NCBI RefSeq assembly: GCF_003667545.1
Contig: NZ_RCUV01000005.1
Location: 248,001 to 312,000, forward strand
Direction: 5' to 3'
DNA from: Mycetocola manganoxydans
Lineage (GTDB): Bacteria; Actinomycetota; Actinomycetes; Actinomycetales; Microbacteriaceae
DNA: 64,000 nucleotides
Of this stretch, positions 28,698 to 39,549 are shown piece by piece; position 1 is the first letter of the stretch, and the number at the start of each line of letters is the position of its first letter. A model generated the notes under the pieces. It was not told where the DNA came from and did not search any database. It worked only from the letters and a program-made list of their open reading frames with translations. A program made the position numbers and the translations under genes.

Positions 28698-30922
28698 ACG
28701 TCGTAGACCGCGTCGATTCGCCGCACGGCGTTGAGCACTCGGTCGAGGTGCGTGGTGTCGCCCATCTCGAACACGAACCGGCTGATGGCGAGACGGTTCG
28801 TCGATGTCGACACGGTGGCGGAGAGAATGTTGACGTGGTGTTCGCTGAGCACCCGCGTGACGTCGCTGAGAAGGCCCGCCCGGTCGAGAGCCTCGACCTG
28901 GATGTTGACGAGGAACACGCTCTTCGACGTCGGCGCCCATTCGACGTCGATCATCCGCTCGGGTTCCTTGAGCAGCTCCTGCACGTTGTGGCAGTCGCTC
29001 CTGTGGACGGAGACGCCGGATCCGCGGGTGACGAAGCCGACGATGTCGTCTCCCGGGACGGGGGTGCAGCATTTCGACATCTTCACGAGGATGTCCGGGG
29101 CGCCGCGGACGAGGACTCCTGAGTCGCTGTGCGGAAGCTTACGGGTGCGTCCACGCACCGGGAAGTCGATGGCCTCGGCTTCAGCCTCGCTGTCGCCCTG
29201 CAGGAGCGCGGCAACCTTCTCGAGCACGGACTGGGTCGATACGTGACCCTCACCGACCGCTGCGTAGAGCGCAGAGACGTCCTCGTATCGCATCTGCGCG
29301 GCGACCTCGGCGAAGGAGTCCTGGCTCATGAGTTTTTGAAGGGGCAGGTTCTGTTTGCGCATCGCGCGGGCGATCGCATCCTTGCCCTGCTCGATCGCTT
29401 CGTCGCGGCGTTCCTTCGTGAACCACTGCCGGATCTTGTTGCGCGCGCGGGTGCTCTTGACGAAGCTGAGCCAGTCCTGGCTCGGCCCAGAGTCCGGGTT
29501 CTTCGAGGTGAACACCTCGACGACCTCACCGCTGTTGAGCTCGGTCTCGAGCGGGACGAGGCGACCGTTCACTTTGGCGCCCATCGTGCGGTGTCCCACC
29601 TCGGTGTGGACGGCGTACGCGAAATCGACAGGTGTTGCGCCGGCTGGCAGCCCGATCACGCGGCCCTTCGGCGTGAAGACGTAGACCTCTTTCGCGCCGA
29701 TTTCGAACCGGAGCGAGTCGAGGAACTCCCCCGGATCGGCGGTCTCCGCCTGCCAGTCTGAGATGTGGGCGAGCCAGACCATGTCGTTCTCATTGGCCTT
29801 GGCGCCAGCGTTCTTGCCGTTGACGTTTTCCTTGTACTTCCAGTGAGCGGCAACTCCGTATTCGGCGTGCTGATGCATCTCGTGGGTACGGATCTGGATC
29901 TCGACGCTCTTGCCGCCTGGACCGATCACCGTCGTGTGAAGCGACTGGTACAGGTTGAACTTCGGGGTGGCGATGTAGTCCTTGAACCGCCCGGGGATCG
30001 GCGTCCAGCGCGCGTGGATGGCACCGAGCACGGCGTAGCAGTCGCGGACCGAGTTCACCAGGATCCGGATACCGATGAGGTCGTAGATCTCGTCGAAGTC
30101 CCGGCCGCGCACGATCATCTTCTGGTAGATCGAGTAATACTGCTTCGGCCGGCCGACGACCTTGCCCCGGATCTTCGCAGCCTTCAGATCCTCGTTGACC
30201 GAGTCGATGACCTGGTGGACGAGTTCTTCCCGCTGGGGCGTGCGCTGCTTGACGAGGCTCTCGATCTCGGCGTAGAGCTTCGGGTACAGCACAGCGAACG
30301 AGAGGTCTTCGAGCTCCCACTTGATGGTCTGGATTCCGAGGCGGTGAGCGAGCGGGGTGTAGATCTCAAGGGTTTCGGTGGCCTTGCGGGCTGCCTTCTC
30401 CGGAGGAACGAATCCCCAGGTTCTCGCGTTGTGCAGCCGGTCGGCGAGTTTGATGACGAGGACGCGGATGTCCTTCGACATCGCGACGATCATCTTCCGG
30501 ACAGTCTCGGCCTGGGCGCTTTCGCCGTACTTGACCTTGTCGAGCTTCGTCACGCCGTCGACGAGCATCGCGACCTCGTCACCGAATTCGGCGCGCAGCT
30601 CGTCGAGCGGGTATCCCGTGTCTTCCACGGTGTCGTGGAGGAGGGCAGCGGCGAGTGTCTTTGGGCCGATCCCGAGGTCCGCGAGGATCTGCGCGACAGC
30701 GACGGGGTGGGTGATGTACGGCTCGCCGCTTTGACGCTTCTGCCCGCGATGCGCTTTCTCGGCGACGGTATACGCGCGCTCGATGATCGAGAGGTCAGAC
30801 TTCGGGTGGTGCATTCGCGCAGTGCGGATCAACCGCTCGACCGCGCCGACGGGCTGCGCCTTCGAGAAAATACGCGGTACAAGGCGGCGCAGGGAGGCAC
30901 TTGACGATTGTGTTTCAGTCAT
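28676..30922 (-). CDS. rel: Bifunctional (p)ppGpp synthetase/hydrolase (RelA/SpoT)
   Basis: Makes and degrades the alarmone (p)ppGpp. Domains in order over 748 residues: an HD hydrolase (His72 in ITHP, His96-Asp97 in LLHDTVEDT), a synthetase ([30 protein letters not shown]), a TGS domain ([28 protein letters not shown]), a helical region with the [14 protein letters not shown] Cys motif, and a C-terminal ACT domain. The RxKD-type RFKD sequence and an intact HD motif both argue for a bifunctional long Rel, the only one expected in actinobacteria. It follows secF after 44 nt. Confidence 0.96.
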   Translation of the reverse strand: MTETQSSSASLRRLVPRIFSKAQPVGAVERLIRTARMHHPKSDLSIIERAYTVAEKAHRGQKRQSGEPYITHPVAVAQILADLGIGPKTLAAALLHDTVEDTGYPLDELRAEFGDEVAMLVDGVTKLDKVKYGESAQAETVRKMIVAMSKDIRVLVIKLADRLHNARTWGFVPPEKAARKATETLEIYTPLAHRLGIQTIKWELEDLSFAVLYPKLYAEIESLVKQRTPQREELVHQVIDSVNEDLKAAKIRGKVVGRPKQYYSIYQKMIVRGRDFDEIYDLIGIRILVNSVRDCYAVLGAIHARWTPIPGRFKDYIATPKFNLYQSLHTTVIGPGGKSVEIQIRTHEMHQHAEYGVAAHWKYKENVNGKNAGAKANENDMVWLAHISDWQAETADPGEFLDSLRFEIGAKEVYVFTPKGRVIGLPAGATPVDFAYAVHTEVGHRTMGAKVNGRLVPLETELNSGEVVEVFTSKNPDSGPSQDWLSFVKSTRARNKIRQWFTKERRDEAIEQGKDAIARAMRKQNLPLQKLMSQDSFAEVAAQMRYEDVSALYAAVGEGHVSTQSVLEKVAALLQGDSEAEAEAIDFPVRGRTRKLPHSDSGVLVRGAPDILVKMSKCCTPVPGDDIVGFVTRGSGVSVHRSDCHNVQELLKEPERMIDVEWAPTSKSVFLVNIQVEALDRAGLLSDVTRVLSEHHVNILSATVSTSTNRLAISRFVFEMGDTTHLDRVLNAVRRIDAVYDVYRVNGG

Positions 30923-30966
30923 CGGACAACCTCCCTCTCTCCATTATCCCGCGTGGCGGACGCGAT

Positions 30967-31977
30967 TCAGACCGCTGGAGCGACGACGGGTGATTCCGTG
31001 GAGCGCTTGCGTGCCTCGAGGATCCTCTCGTCGCGCTTCCTGATCTCAGGCTCGTTCTGGCGGAACAGCGCATACAACGGCGCAGCGACAAAGATCGTCG
31101 AGTACGTCGCGATGAGGATACCGACGAAGAGGGACAGCGAGATGTCACGGAGCGTCTCGGCTCCGAGAACGAAGTTCCCGATGACGAGGATGGATGCCAC
31201 GGGCAGCGCGGCGACGACGGACGTGTTGATCGACCGCACGAGCGTCTGGTTGACGGCGAGGTTCACGGACTCTCCGAAGGTCCTCGGAGAGTTGTCACCG
31301 TCCTCGGTTGTGTTCTCGCGGATCTTGTCGAAGACGACGACGGTGTCGTAGAGGGAGTATCCGAGAATGGTGAGGAATCCGATCACCGCCGCCGGGCTGA
31401 CCTCGAAGCCACTGAGCGCGTACACGCCGAGCGAGATGACGAGGACGTCGAGCAGACCGAGCATCGCCGCCGCGGACATCTTCCAGGTGCGGAAGTACAG
31501 CGCCATGGTGATGAAAGCGAGAGCGAGGAAGATGACGAGCCCGGTGATCGCCTGACGGGTGACGTCCTGACCCCAGGACGCGCCGATGAACGAGGTGGCA
31601 ACGGCATTCTCCTCGACGTCGAACGCCTCGGCGAGAGCCGCGGTCACGTCGTTGGTCTCATCGCTCGTCAGCTGGTTGGTCTGGATCCGCACCGAGTCGT
31701 CTCCGACGGTGCTGACCTTGGAGACCGCGTCAGGGACGACGCTTGCAACAGCATCCGTCGCCAGGTCCTGATCGGCGGAGGCCACGGGTGACACCGTGAA
31801 CTGCGACCCGCCGGTGAACTCGAAGCTCAGGTTGAATCCGCCCTTGACGACGGGCACGAGGATCGATGCCAGGACGAGAAGAATGGCGACGGTGAACCAG
31901 ACCCTGCGGTTGCCCACAAAGTTGAAGGATCGTTTCCCCGTGTAGAGGTCGTTGCCGAAAGTGGTCAGGCTTGCCAT
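30967..31977 (-). CDS. secF: Protein translocase subunit SecF
   Basis: A proton-motive-force-linked accessory subunit of the Sec translocon. The 336-residue membrane protein has six predicted spans and the large first periplasmic-type loop. The family segments GGFNLSFEFTGGSQF and ILGYSLYDTVVVFDKIRENT are present. The start overlaps the secD stop as TAATG, so the pair is made together. Confidence 0.96.
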   Translation of the reverse strand: MASLTTFGNDLYTGKRSFNFVGNRRVWFTVAILLVLASILVPVVKGGFNLSFEFTGGSQFTVSPVASADQDLATDAVASVVPDAVSKVSTVGDDSVRIQTNQLTSDETNDVTAALAEAFDVEENAVATSFIGASWGQDVTRQAITGLVIFLALAFITMALYFRTWKMSAAAMLGLLDVLVISLGVYALSGFEVSPAAVIGFLTILGYSLYDTVVVFDKIRENTTEDGDNSPRTFGESVNLAVNQTLVRSINTSVVAALPVASILVIGNFVLGAETLRDISLSLFVGILIATYSTIFVAAPLYALFRQNEPEIRKRDERILEARKRSTESPVVAPAV

Positions 31978-33695
31978 TAGGAATCCTTCTCCTGGCTCGT
32001 GCTTCCGCCAGCGGCGATGAGCTCGGCCTGCTTGCGCTCCGCGATGGTCTGGCGCTTTGTTGCCTCACGGCTGGACTTTGCTGCTTTGGTTTTCGACACG
32101 TCGACCGGCTGGCGGAACTGAGCGCGGCCACGGTACACGGCACCGAGAGCGGTGGGGTCGAGGCCCGAGAGCGGGTGGCCGCTGGAGAAGAACTTCGTCC
32201 GCGCCAGCAACTGCAGGGTGGGGTGAGTGAAGAGCAACACGACGATGACGTCGATCACGGTGGTCACACCGAGGGTGAATGCGAAGCCCTTGACGTTGCC
32301 GACGGCGAGAACGTAGAGAACGATCGCGGCGAGCAGGTTGACGCCCTTGGACGCGTAAATCGTCCGCTTCGCTCGCTTCCAGCCGGCTTCGACCGCAGAT
32401 TCCAGTCCACGTCCGTCACGGAGCTCATCGCGGATACGTTCGAAGTACACGATGAACGAGTCCGCGGTGAATCCGATCGCAACGATGAGCCCGGCGACAC
32501 CGGCGAGTGACAAGCGGTACCCGTTGCGCCAGGAGAGGATCGCGATCACGAGGTAGGTGAGGACCGCCGCGACGACGAGCGACGCGAGGGTCACCGTTCC
32601 GAGGAGCCGGTACTGGAAGAGGGTGTAGACGGCGACAAGCGCAAGCCCGATGAGCCCGGCGATGATTCCGATCTCGAGCTGGCTGGAGCCGAGTGTTGCT
32701 GAGATCTGGTCGGAACTCTGCACCACGAAGCTGATGGGAAGTGCGCCGTACTTCAACTGGTCGGCAAGAGTCTTCGACGACTCCTGCGTGAAGTTACCGG
32801 AGATTTCGGGCTTGCCGTCACTGATCACAGCGAGAGTCTGCGGGGCCGAAATGACCTGGTTGTCGAGAACGATCGCGAACTGGTTCTGCGGGCTTTCGAG
32901 GCCGTTGAGCCGACTGGTGACCTCGGCGAACTGGTCGGTTCCCTGTCCGTTGAAGACGAGGTTCACCGCCCACTCCCCGGTCGTCGCGCCGGTCTGGGTG
33001 GTCCGCATGCCGTTGGTGGCGTCGGTGATCTTCGATCCCTCGACCTCAACGGGTCCGAGGATGTACTTCACGCTGCCGTCAGCCTCACACGCGATGATCG
33101 GTTCGTCCGCAGGCTGGACGACACCGGGCTCGACGGGTTCGTTGCAGTCGAATGCCTGGAACTGCGCCTCGAGTGCCGGGGTGATCTGGCTGAGGTCGCT
33201 CGGGCTGGTCGGTTCTGCCGTCGGAGTGTTCGGGAGGGCAGGGTCGGGGCTGGGGTACGGGGTCTCGGTGCCGTCTTCGCCGACGAAGGTGTTCGACGGC
33301 TGGCCGGCAACCAGGACAGCACGGAATTCGAGCTTCGCGGATGCTTCGATGCGCTTGCGGGTCTCCTCGTCGGCTTCACCCGGGATGGAAACGACGACGT
33401 TGTTGCCCTCGGTGTTGACCTCTGCCTCGGACACGCCGGACGCGTCGACGCGCTGGCGGATGATGGAAACGGCCTGGGCGAGTTGCTCGGGCGTCGCCTG
33501 CTCACCACCCTCGAGGTTCGGCTTGAGGATCATCTGCGTGCCACCCTCGAGGTCGAGGGCGAGCTTCGGTGCCCAGCTCGCGCTCGACCAGATGATGCCT
33601 CCGACAAGGATGCCGAGGAGGGCAAGGGTGATCACACCGAGCCAGGTCAGGGAACGTCCCGCCATCCGGGTGGGCGTCAACTTCGACTGTGCCAA
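31977..33695 (-). CDS. secD: Protein translocase subunit SecD
   Basis: Partner of SecF in late protein export. About 572 residues with six spans: a first span (SLTWLGVITLALLGILVGGIIW), a long extracytoplasmic domain beginning LDLEGGTQMILKP, and the C-terminal spans with FTADSFIVYFERIRDE. A Pro/Ser/Thr-rich insert near residues 150-185 is typical of actinobacterial SecD. The start is uncertain. The frame is open to 33731, but a strong hairpin covers 33720-33749, so I prefer the TTG at 33695 (MAQSKLTPTRMAGRS). The C-terminus ends in a charged tail. Confidence 0.9.
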   Translation of the reverse strand: MAQSKLTPTRMAGRSLTWLGVITLALLGILVGGIIWSSASWAPKLALDLEGGTQMILKPNLEGGEQATPEQLAQAVSIIRQRVDASGVSEAEVNTEGNNVVVSIPGEADEETRKRIEASAKLEFRAVLVAGQPSNTFVGEDGTETPYPSPDPALPNTPTAEPTSPSDLSQITPALEAQFQAFDCNEPVEPGVVQPADEPIIACEADGSVKYILGPVEVEGSKITDATNGMRTTQTGATTGEWAVNLVFNGQGTDQFAEVTSRLNGLESPQNQFAIVLDNQVISAPQTLAVISDGKPEISGNFTQESSKTLADQLKYGALPISFVVQSSDQISATLGSSQLEIGIIAGLIGLALVAVYTLFQYRLLGTVTLASLVVAAVLTYLVIAILSWRNGYRLSLAGVAGLIVAIGFTADSFIVYFERIRDELRDGRGLESAVEAGWKRAKRTIYASKGVNLLAAIVLYVLAVGNVKGFAFTLGVTTVIDVIVVLLFTHPTLQLLARTKFFSSGHPLSGLDPTALGAVYRGRAQFRQPVDVSKTKAAKSSREATKRQTIAERKQAELIAAGGSTSQEKDS

Positions 33696-33719
33696 CGACG
33701 TACTCAGCTTTCTAATGAC

Positions 33720-33749
33720 CGCTCGTCCCACACGAGGATGGGACGAGCG
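33720..33749 (-). terminator. Strong hairpin between yajC and secD
   Basis: A perfect 11-bp stem (33720-33730 with 33739-33749) and an 8-nt loop, in the 112-nt yajC-secD gap. There is no U-tract. It may reduce read-through from yajC or shape secD translation. Confidence 0.5.
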
Positions 33750-33807
33750 CTACGAGGGTGTTGCAGTGGAGAGGAGCGGCACGGGTCGGCCGCGCCCCTC
33801 AGGAAGA

Positions 33808-34224
33808 CTACTGGTCTGAGTTCTTCTCACGTGAATCGGAGGCAGGCTTGGTGTCCGTGCCGTCCGCGACCTCGCCGAACTCAGGCTCCGTCGTGAACGA
33901 CGGGTGGTCCTCGTTGATCTGCTCGTCGTCCGCGACGACGTCTTCCTCGACCTCGGGGGCGACTTCCTCGTCGAGGAAGCGAACGATGGTCTGCTTGTGC
34001 ACGGTGAGAACGTTGCCGGGGCTGGTTTCAACCTGGACCTTCTCTTCGTTGACGCTGAGGATGGTGCCGAATACACCGAAGTTCGTCATCACCTCTGCAC
34101 CAGGAACGATCTTCGTCTGCTTTTCCTCGATGTCTTTCTTGCGCTTCTGTCCGTTGCGGAACATGAAGAAGATGAGGACGGCGAGGATGGCAAGCATGCC
34201 GATGCTGAGTGGATCAAGAATCAT
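33808..34224 (-). CDS. yajC: Preprotein translocase subunit YajC
   Basis: A small SecDF-associated membrane protein. Of 138 residues, one N-terminal span (IGMLAILAVLIFFMFRNGQKRKK) is followed by the YajC core (LVPGAEVMTNFGVFGTILSV-type motif, here IVPGAEVMTNFGVFGTI). A long acidic C-terminal tail follows, common in actinobacterial YajC. It precedes secD-secF, forming the expected yajC-secD-secF cluster. Confidence 0.94.
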   Translation of the reverse strand: MILDPLSIGMLAILAVLIFFMFRNGQKRKKDIEEKQTKIVPGAEVMTNFGVFGTILSVNEEKVQVETSPGNVLTVHKQTIVRFLDEEVAPEVEEDVVADDEQINEDHPSFTTEPEFGEVADGTDTKPASDSREKNSDQ

Positions 34225-34293
34225 GAGTTTTGTGAAGCCTTCCGCGGTGGTCTCACCGCAAGGTTAGGGAGCAGGCCGAGAGGCCAGGTTCAA

Positions 34294-34299
34294 ATTATA
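34294..34299 (-). promoter_or_regulatory. TATAAT -10 box of yajC overlapping the ruvB stop
   Basis: A consensus TATAAT on the minus strand is embedded in the last codons and stop of ruvB, 70 nt before the yajC ATG. The -35 region (around GGTTCC) is weak. Confidence 0.55.
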
Positions 34300-35320
34300 G
34301 AACATCGGGCAGCAGGGAACCCTGAGCGTGGGGTACCCCGAAGTGGGCAAACGCCTGAGGTGTCGCAACCCTACCGCGCGGGGTGCGCGTGATGAGGCCG
34401 ATCCGGACGAGGAACGGTTCGACGACGCTCTCGACCGTTTCGGCTTCCTCACCGACGGAAACCGCCAGGGTGTTGAGGCCGACCGGCCCTCCCCCGAATC
34501 GGGTGAGCATGATGTCCATCACCGCACGGTCGAGCCGGTCAAGACCGAGTTCATCGACGTCGTAGAGCGTGAGCGCGGCACGAACCGATGCCTTGTCTGC
34601 GTCTGTCCGGTGCACCAGGACATAGTCACGCACCCGGCGAAGCAGCCGGTTCGCGATCCGCGGTGTGCCCCGGCACCTGCCGGCGATCTCGGCGAGGGCG
34701 TCGTCGGCGATCGGGAAGTTGAGCATCCGGGCCGCGCGTTGCAGCACTTGCTCGAGCTCGGGCGCGTCGTAGAACTCCAGATGTGCCGTGAAGCCGAAGC
34801 GGTCCCGGAGCGGGTTGGGAAGCATTCCGGATCTCGTCGTCGCCCCGACGAGGGTGAACGGTGCGAGGTCGAGCGGCACGGAGGTGGCGCCCTGGCCTTT
34901 GCCGACCATGATGTCGATGCGGAAGTCCTCCATGGCGAGATAGAGCATCTCTTCGGCCGAGCGTGCCATCCGGTGGATCTCGTCGATGAAGAGGACCTCG
35001 CCAGGGACGAGGCTCGACAGCACTGCAGCCAGGTCACCCGCATGCTGGATCGCCGGCCCACTCGACATCCGGAGTGGTTTGTCGCTCTCATGGGCGACGA
35101 TCATGGCCAGCGTCGTCTTGCCGAGTCCTGGAGGACCGGAGAGCAGGATGTGGTCAGCGGTACGACCCTGGATGGCTGCAGCCTTGAGCAGGAGTTCGAG
35201 CTGCCCACGGACCTTGGTCTGCCCGACGAACTCGTCAAGGCTCTGCGGGCGGAGCGCTCCCTCGAAGACGAGCTCGGAGTCCGACTGCGGTTCGGGGTCG
35301 GTCAGATCGAAATCACTCAT
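34295..35320 (-). CDS. ruvB: Holliday junction branch migration helicase RuvB
   Basis: The AAA+ motor of the RuvAB complex. In 341 residues: Walker [11 protein letters not shown], Walker [10 protein letters not shown], sensor [10 protein letters not shown], Arg finger in PLRDRFGF, and a C-terminal winged helix ending [16 protein letters not shown]. The ATG overlaps the ruvA stop by ATGA. Length is normal. Confidence 0.97.
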   Translation of the reverse strand: MSDFDLTDPEPQSDSELVFEGALRPQSLDEFVGQTKVRGQLELLLKAAAIQGRTADHILLSGPPGLGKTTLAMIVAHESDKPLRMSSGPAIQHAGDLAAVLSSLVPGEVLFIDEIHRMARSAEEMLYLAMEDFRIDIMVGKGQGATSVPLDLAPFTLVGATTRSGMLPNPLRDRFGFTAHLEFYDAPELEQVLQRAARMLNFPIADDALAEIAGRCRGTPRIANRLLRRVRDYVLVHRTDADKASVRAALTLYDVDELGLDRLDRAVMDIMLTRFGGGPVGLNTLAVSVGEEAETVESVVEPFLVRIGLITRTPRGRVATPQAFAHFGVPHAQGSLLPDVL

Positions 35321-35943
35321 GATTCCGCACCCGCAGCGACTGCACTGTGCTGGGCGGGTCCGAGCTGGGCGAGGGCAAGTCGCAGAAGCGTCTGCACGGG
35401 GAATGCAGCGGCATCCGGATTCGCTGCAATGACCCCTTCGACGGCCGACGCGGCGATCTTCTCGGACCAGCCGAGCCCGACGAGGGCGACGACGACCTGG
35501 TCGCCAGCGGGCGTCACAGCGGGGCGGGCGGCGGGCTCGGCGTGGGCGATGAGCTTGCCTGCGAGCGAGACGACGATGAGTTTGGCGGTCTTGGGTCCGA
35601 TACCGGATACCTTGCGGAACGCGGCGTCGTCTTCGGCGGCGACCGCCGTGGCGATCTGACCGGGGCCGAGAACGGAGAGCACGCCGAGCGCGGACTTCGG
35701 GCCGACGCCTGTGACACCTGTCAGCAGTTCGAAGACGGCGAGTTGTTCTCGGGTCTCGAAGCCGAAGAGACTCATCGCGTCCTCGCGCACGATGAATGCG
35801 GTGTGCACGAAGGCCGAGTCACCGACCCTCAATGCGAGGGCATGTTCAGGGGTGACCTGGATCGCATAACCGATCCCGCCGACCTCGATGACGATGTTCC
35901 CGCCGACGGCTGAGAGCACTGTTCCACGTACGCTTGAGATCAC
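35317..35943 (-). CDS. ruvA: Holliday junction branch migration protein RuvA
   Basis: A four-way-junction-binding tetramer that loads RuvB. Of 208 residues, the N-terminal OB-fold ([27 protein letters not shown]) precedes two helix-hairpin-helix motifs ([36 protein letters not shown]) and domain III at the C-terminus ([16 protein letters not shown]). The GTG start lies 6 nt after a TAGGCT box, suggesting a leaderless mRNA. Confidence 0.96.
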   Translation of the reverse strand: MISSVRGTVLSAVGGNIVIEVGGIGYAIQVTPEHALALRVGDSAFVHTAFIVREDAMSLFGFETREQLAVFELLTGVTGVGPKSALGVLSVLGPGQIATAVAAEDDAAFRKVSGIGPKTAKLIVVSLAGKLIAHAEPAARPAVTPAGDQVVVALVGLGWSEKIAASAVEGVIAANPDAAAFPVQTLLRLALAQLGPAQHSAVAAGAES

Positions 35944-35949
35944 TCCGTC

Positions 35950-35955
35950 AGCCTA
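35950..35955 (-). promoter_or_regulatory. -10 box giving a leaderless ruvAB transcript
   Basis: TAGGCT on the minus strand is 6 nt from the GTG of ruvA, so transcription would begin at the start codon. No ribosome-binding site fits between them. Confidence 0.5.
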
Positions 35956-36010
35956 CGTGGGGCATCCGACAGTTGGGTGGAGCCACGCTGTCTGGCGAGG
36001 TGCGCGGTGC

Positions 36011-36577
36011 CTACGAACCGCCGCGGGCGGCCCGTTCGGCGTTCGCCCACGCCCGCTGTGCGGGAGTGAGAGCGGATGTTTCTCCCCCGGTCGCCTGCAC
36101 CCCGTTTCGCCACGCGTGGCAGATCGCGAGGGCGAGCGCATCGGCGGCATCCGCCGGCTGCGGCGGCTCGGCGAGGCCGAGAACACGAGCGACCATGGTG
36201 GCCACCTGCTTCTTGTCGGCGGAACCATAACCGGTGACGGCGGCCTTCACTTCGGACGGCGTGTGCAGCCCGACCCGGAGGTCGCGCTTCGCGGCGGCGT
36301 GCAGGGCGAGCCCTGACACCTGGGCGGTGCCCATCACCGTGCGAAGGTTGTGCTGGGCGAAGACCCGCTCCACCGCGACCGCCTGGGGCAGGAATTCGTC
36401 GAGGGCCTCGTCGAGTCCGCGCCCGATCACGAGGAGCCGCTGGTCGATCGTCGCGTCGATCGGACTCCGAACGACCGTGTAGTGGACGAGCCGAGCCTTC
36501 CGGTTGGGTTCGACGTCCACGATTCCGATCCCGCAGCGGGTCAGGCCGGGGTCGACGCCGAGCACCCGGAGCGTCAC
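36011..36577 (-). CDS. ruvC: Crossover junction endodeoxyribonuclease RuvC
   Basis: A Holliday junction resolvase with RNase H fold, 188 residues. Catalytic acids are in [16 protein letters not shown] (Asp), AVERVFAQ (Glu), and [13 protein letters not shown] (Asp pair). The GTG start is 3 nt after the yebC stop. A 67-nt gap separates it from ruvA, which has its own promoter. Confidence 0.96.
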   Translation of the reverse strand: MTLRVLGVDPGLTRCGIGIVDVEPNRKARLVHYTVVRSPIDATIDQRLLVIGRGLDEALDEFLPQAVAVERVFAQHNLRTVMGTAQVSGLALHAAAKRDLRVGLHTPSEVKAAVTGYGSADKKQVATMVARVLGLAEPPQPADAADALALAICHAWRNGVQATGGETSALTPAQRAWANAERAARGGS

Positions 36578-36580
36578 CGG

Positions 36581-37342
36581 TCAGTCGTCCTGCGCGTGCA
36601 GCTCGGCCTGGACCTCTGGCGACAGGTCGTAGTTGCTGTAGATGTTCTGGACGTCATCGGAGTCCTCGAGCGCATCGATGAGTTTGAAGATCTTTCGCGC
36701 GGTTTCAGCGTCGACTTCGACCTTGAGGTTCGGCACGAAAGCGGCGTCGGCCGAGTCGTAGTCGATCCCGGCGTCCTGCAGTGCCTGACGGGTGGCGACG
36801 AGGTCGGTCGGCTCCGTGATGATCTCGAAGGTCTCACCCTCGTTGACGACTTCTTCGGCGCCGGCGTCGAGCACAGCGGCGAGGATGTCGTCCTCGGTGG
36901 TGTCAGCGGCGGGGACGACGACGATGCCCTTGCGCGCGAAGTTGTATGCGACGCTGCCGGGGTCGCCCATCGTTCCGCCGTTGCGGCTCATGATGGTGCG
37001 GACGTCTGCCGCGGCACGGTTCTTGTTGTCGGTGAGACATTCGATCAGCAGGGCGACGCCGTGCTGCGCATAGCCCTCGTACATGATCGTCGTGTAGCTG
37101 ACCGATTCACCGGAAAGCCCCGCTCCGCGCTTGACGGCGCGGTCGATGTTGTCGTTCGGGACCGACGTCTTCTTCGCCTTCTGGATGGCGTCGACGAGGG
37201 TCGGGTTGCCTGACAGGTCTGCGCCGCCCATCTTCGCGGCGACTTCGATGTTCTTGATGAGCTTCGCGAACGCTTTGGCACGGCGCGAGTCTGTGATCGC
37301 CTTCTTGTGCTTCGTCGTCGCCCACTTGGAGTGTCCGGACAT
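36581..37342 (-). CDS. yebC: YebC/PmpR family probable transcriptional regulator
   Basis: A widely conserved 253-residue protein with the YebC start [61 protein letters not shown] and [14 protein letters not shown] are further family motifs. Roles proposed for the family are DNA-binding regulation and relief of ribosome stalling; which applies here is unknown. Located between pdxT and ruvC, a common genomic position. Confidence 0.95.
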   Translation of the reverse strand: MSGHSKWATTKHKKAITDSRRAKAFAKLIKNIEVAAKMGGADLSGNPTLVDAIQKAKKTSVPNDNIDRAVKRGAGLSGESVSYTTIMYEGYAQHGVALLIECLTDNKNRAAADVRTIMSRNGGTMGDPGSVAYNFARKGIVVVPAADTTEDDILAAVLDAGAEEVVNEGETFEIITEPTDLVATRQALQDAGIDYDSADAAFVPNLKVEVDAETARKIFKLIDALEDSDDVQNIYSNYDLSPEVQAELHAQDD

Positions 37343-37404
37343 GTGCTCCCTTACTGGATGTCTAACCGCGCCAGTCTAATTCACCGGGCGCTGATCGGGC
37401 CGGT

Positions 37405-38010
37405 TCAGCCTGCGTGTGCCCGAACCTTCTCGAGGAAGTAGGCGTGGAACCGGATGTCCCCGGTCATCTCGGGGTGGAAGGAGGTGCCGAGCAGGTTGCC
37501 CTGTTCGACGGCGACGACGCGACCGTCCGAAAGCGACGCGATCGCGGTCGCCTTCGTGCCGACGCTTTCGACGATCGGCGCACGGATGAAGACCGCGTGC
37601 ATCGGCTCCTCCCCCAGTTCCGGGATGTCGATGTCGGTCTCGAACGAATCGAGCTGCGAGCCGAAAGCGTTTCTCCGTACCACCACGTCGAGACCACCGA
37701 GAGTCTGCTGACCCGCGATGCCGTCGAGGATGCTGTCTGCGAGCAGAATCAGCCCGGCGCACGTCCCGTACACGGGCAGTCCGCCGGCGATGGCCTGCTT
37801 GAGCGGTTCAGCCATCCCGAACGTTCGCGACAGCTTGTCCTGCACGCTCGACTCTCCCCCGGGGAGGACGATGCCGTCGACGTCGGTGAGTTCTTCCGGC
37901 CTGCGGACGGCAACGACGTCTGCGCCAAGCCCACGGAGAACCGCCGCGTGTTCACGGAAGTCGCCCTGGAGGGCGAGGACGCCGACCTGAGGCCTGTGAC
38001 TACCAGCCAC
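37405..38010 (-). CDS. pdxT: Pyridoxal 5'-phosphate synthase glutaminase subunit PdxT
   Basis: Supplies ammonia to PdxS for vitamin B6 synthesis. I start at the GTG at 38010 ([21 protein letters not shown]), giving 201 residues; the longer frame lies inside pdxS. Class I-type glutaminase: LPGGESS oxyanion loop, nucleophile Cys84 in YGTCAGL, and His/Glu in SFHPEMTGD. It overlaps the pdxS end by 11 nt. Confidence 0.96.
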   Translation of the reverse strand: MAGSHRPQVGVLALQGDFREHAAVLRGLGADVVAVRRPEELTDVDGIVLPGGESSVQDKLSRTFGMAEPLKQAIAGGLPVYGTCAGLILLADSILDGIAGQQTLGGLDVVVRRNAFGSQLDSFETDIDIPELGEEPMHAVFIRAPIVESVGTKATAIASLSDGRVVAVEQGNLLGTSFHPEMTGDIRFHAYFLEKVRAHAG

Positions 38011-38902
38011 GCTCGGCAAGGCGGTGCGGCGCCGCGAGGTCGGAAACGTTGATGCCGACCATTGCTTCACCGAGACCGCGGGAGACCTCGGCGATGACCT
38101 TCGGGTCGTCGAAGAACGTCGTCGCCTTGACCACGGCCGCGGCACGCTTCTCGGGGTTCCCCGACTTGAAGATGCCCGAGCCGACGAAGACACCGTCTGC
38201 GCCGAGCTGCATCATCATCGCTGCGTCGGCCGGAGTGGCGACACCACCGGCGGTGAACAGGACGACGGGGAGCTTGCCGGTTTCCGCGATCTCGGCGACG
38301 AGTTCGTACGGAGCCTGCAGTTCCTTGGCAGCGACGTACAGTTCGTCCCTGGACATCGACGACAGCGAGGCGATCTCGCTCTTGATCTTGCGGATGTGCT
38401 TGGTGGCTTCGGAGACGTCGCCGGTTCCGGCCTCGCCCTTCGAGCGGATCATGGCAGCACCCTCTGTGATGCGGCGAAGTGCCTCACCGAGGTTGGTGGC
38501 GCCGCAGACGAAGGGAACGTCGTAGTTCCACTTGTCGATGTGGTTGACGTAGTCGGCGGGGCTGAGCACCTCTGACTCGTCGATGTAGTCGACCTTGAGC
38601 GCCTGGAGCACCTGCGCTTCGACGAAGTGTCCGATGCGAGCCTTCGCCATGACGGGGATGGAGACCTCGGCGATGATCGACTCGATCAGGTCTGGGTCAC
38701 TCATGCGGGCGACACCACCTTGGGAGCGGATGTCAGCCGGGACCCGCTCGAGGGCCATGACGGCTACGGCTCCGGCGTCTTCGGCGATGCGTGCCTGCTC
38801 GGCTGTGACGACGTCCATGATGACGCCACCCTTGAGCATTTCTGCAAGACCGCGCTTGACGCGGTTGGAACCCTGTTCGGCGGTGCTGGTGCTGTTAGTC
38901 AT
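38000..38902 (-). CDS. pdxS: Pyridoxal 5'-phosphate synthase lyase subunit PdxS
   Basis: Builds PLP from ribose 5-phosphate, glyceraldehyde 3-phosphate and PdxT ammonia. The ATG at 38902 gives 300 residues. The highly conserved [48 protein letters not shown] and [14 protein letters not shown] blocks are intact, including the ribose-attaching Lys in MAKARIGH. It forms the pdxST operon with pdxT. Confidence 0.97.
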   Translation of the reverse strand: MTNSTSTAEQGSNRVKRGLAEMLKGGVIMDVVTAEQARIAEDAGAVAVMALERVPADIRSQGGVARMSDPDLIESIIAEVSIPVMAKARIGHFVEAQVLQALKVDYIDESEVLSPADYVNHIDKWNYDVPFVCGATNLGEALRRITEGAAMIRSKGEAGTGDVSEATKHIRKIKSEIASLSSMSRDELYVAAKELQAPYELVAEIAETGKLPVVLFTAGGVATPADAAMMMQLGADGVFVGSGIFKSGNPEKRAAAVVKATTFFDDPKVIAEVSRGLGEAMVGINVSDLAAPHRLAERGW

Positions 38903-38910
38903 AATTCTCA

Positions 38911-38916
38911 ATCTTA
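38911..38916 (-). promoter_or_regulatory. -10 box of the pdxST operon
   Basis: TAAGAT on the minus strand, 8 nt from the pdxS ATG, predicting a transcript with almost no leader. Confidence 0.45.
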
Positions 38917-38955
38917 GATCGTTGCTGGAGGACACGCCGGACGCGCGCGTGAGTT

Positions 38956-39549
38956 CTAGGAGGCCGGCCAGGCGTCTGCGATGGCCGCGCGGACGTCACC
39001 GAGCAGTTGCGGAAGCGCTTTGGTCTTCGCGATGATCGGCAGGAAGTTGGAGTCCTGCGCCCATCGCGGCACGACGTGCTGGTGCAGGTGGCCAGCGATT
39101 CCCGCGCCGGCGACGATGCCCTGGTTCATTCCGATGTTGAAGCCGTCATTCTTCGACACACTCCGGACGACCCGCATGGCGGTCTGGGTGAGTTCACCGA
39201 TCTCGGCCACCTCTTCCGGTGTGGCCTGGTCGTAGGTCGGAATGTGGCGGTACGGGCAGACGAGCAGGTGACCGCTGTTGTACGGGAACAGGTTGAGCAG
39301 CACGTAGGCGTGTTTTCCCCTGGCGACGATGAGGCCGTCTTCGTCGCTCATCTGAGGTGCATGACAGAACGGACAGTCGTCCTGGTGCGGTTGCTGGCCG
39401 TGCTGGATGTAGACAAGACGGTGAGGTGTCCACAGCCGCTGGAATTCGTCCGGCACCCCGGCGAGGTGCGCCCCGGATTCCACCGAGTCCGCCACCGGCG
39501 CGTCCTGCTCGTTCGGTTCCCGGTGGTCGTCGAGGCCTAGTCGAGCCAT
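38956..39549 (-). CDS. HIT family nucleotide hydrolase/phosphorylase
   Basis: A 197-residue histidine-triad protein, likely acting on dinucleoside polyphosphates or AMP conjugates. The triad motif is [11 protein letters not shown]. The zinc-ligand-like pair CPFCHA (with a downstream His) places it in the AP4A-phosphorylase-like branch found in actinobacteria. It starts inside thrS (13-nt overlap), so it is translated by coupling from thrS. A thrS-HIT pairing is widespread in actinobacteria. Confidence 0.9.
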   Translation of the reverse strand: MARLGLDDHREPNEQDAPVADSVESGAHLAGVPDEFQRLWTPHRLVYIQHGQQPHQDDCPFCHAPQMSDEDGLIVARGKHAYVLLNLFPYNSGHLLVCPYRHIPTYDQATPEEVAEIGELTQTAMRVVRSVSKNDGFNIGMNQGIVAGAGIAGHLHQHVVPRWAQDSNFLPIIAKTKALPQLLGDVRAAIADAWPAS

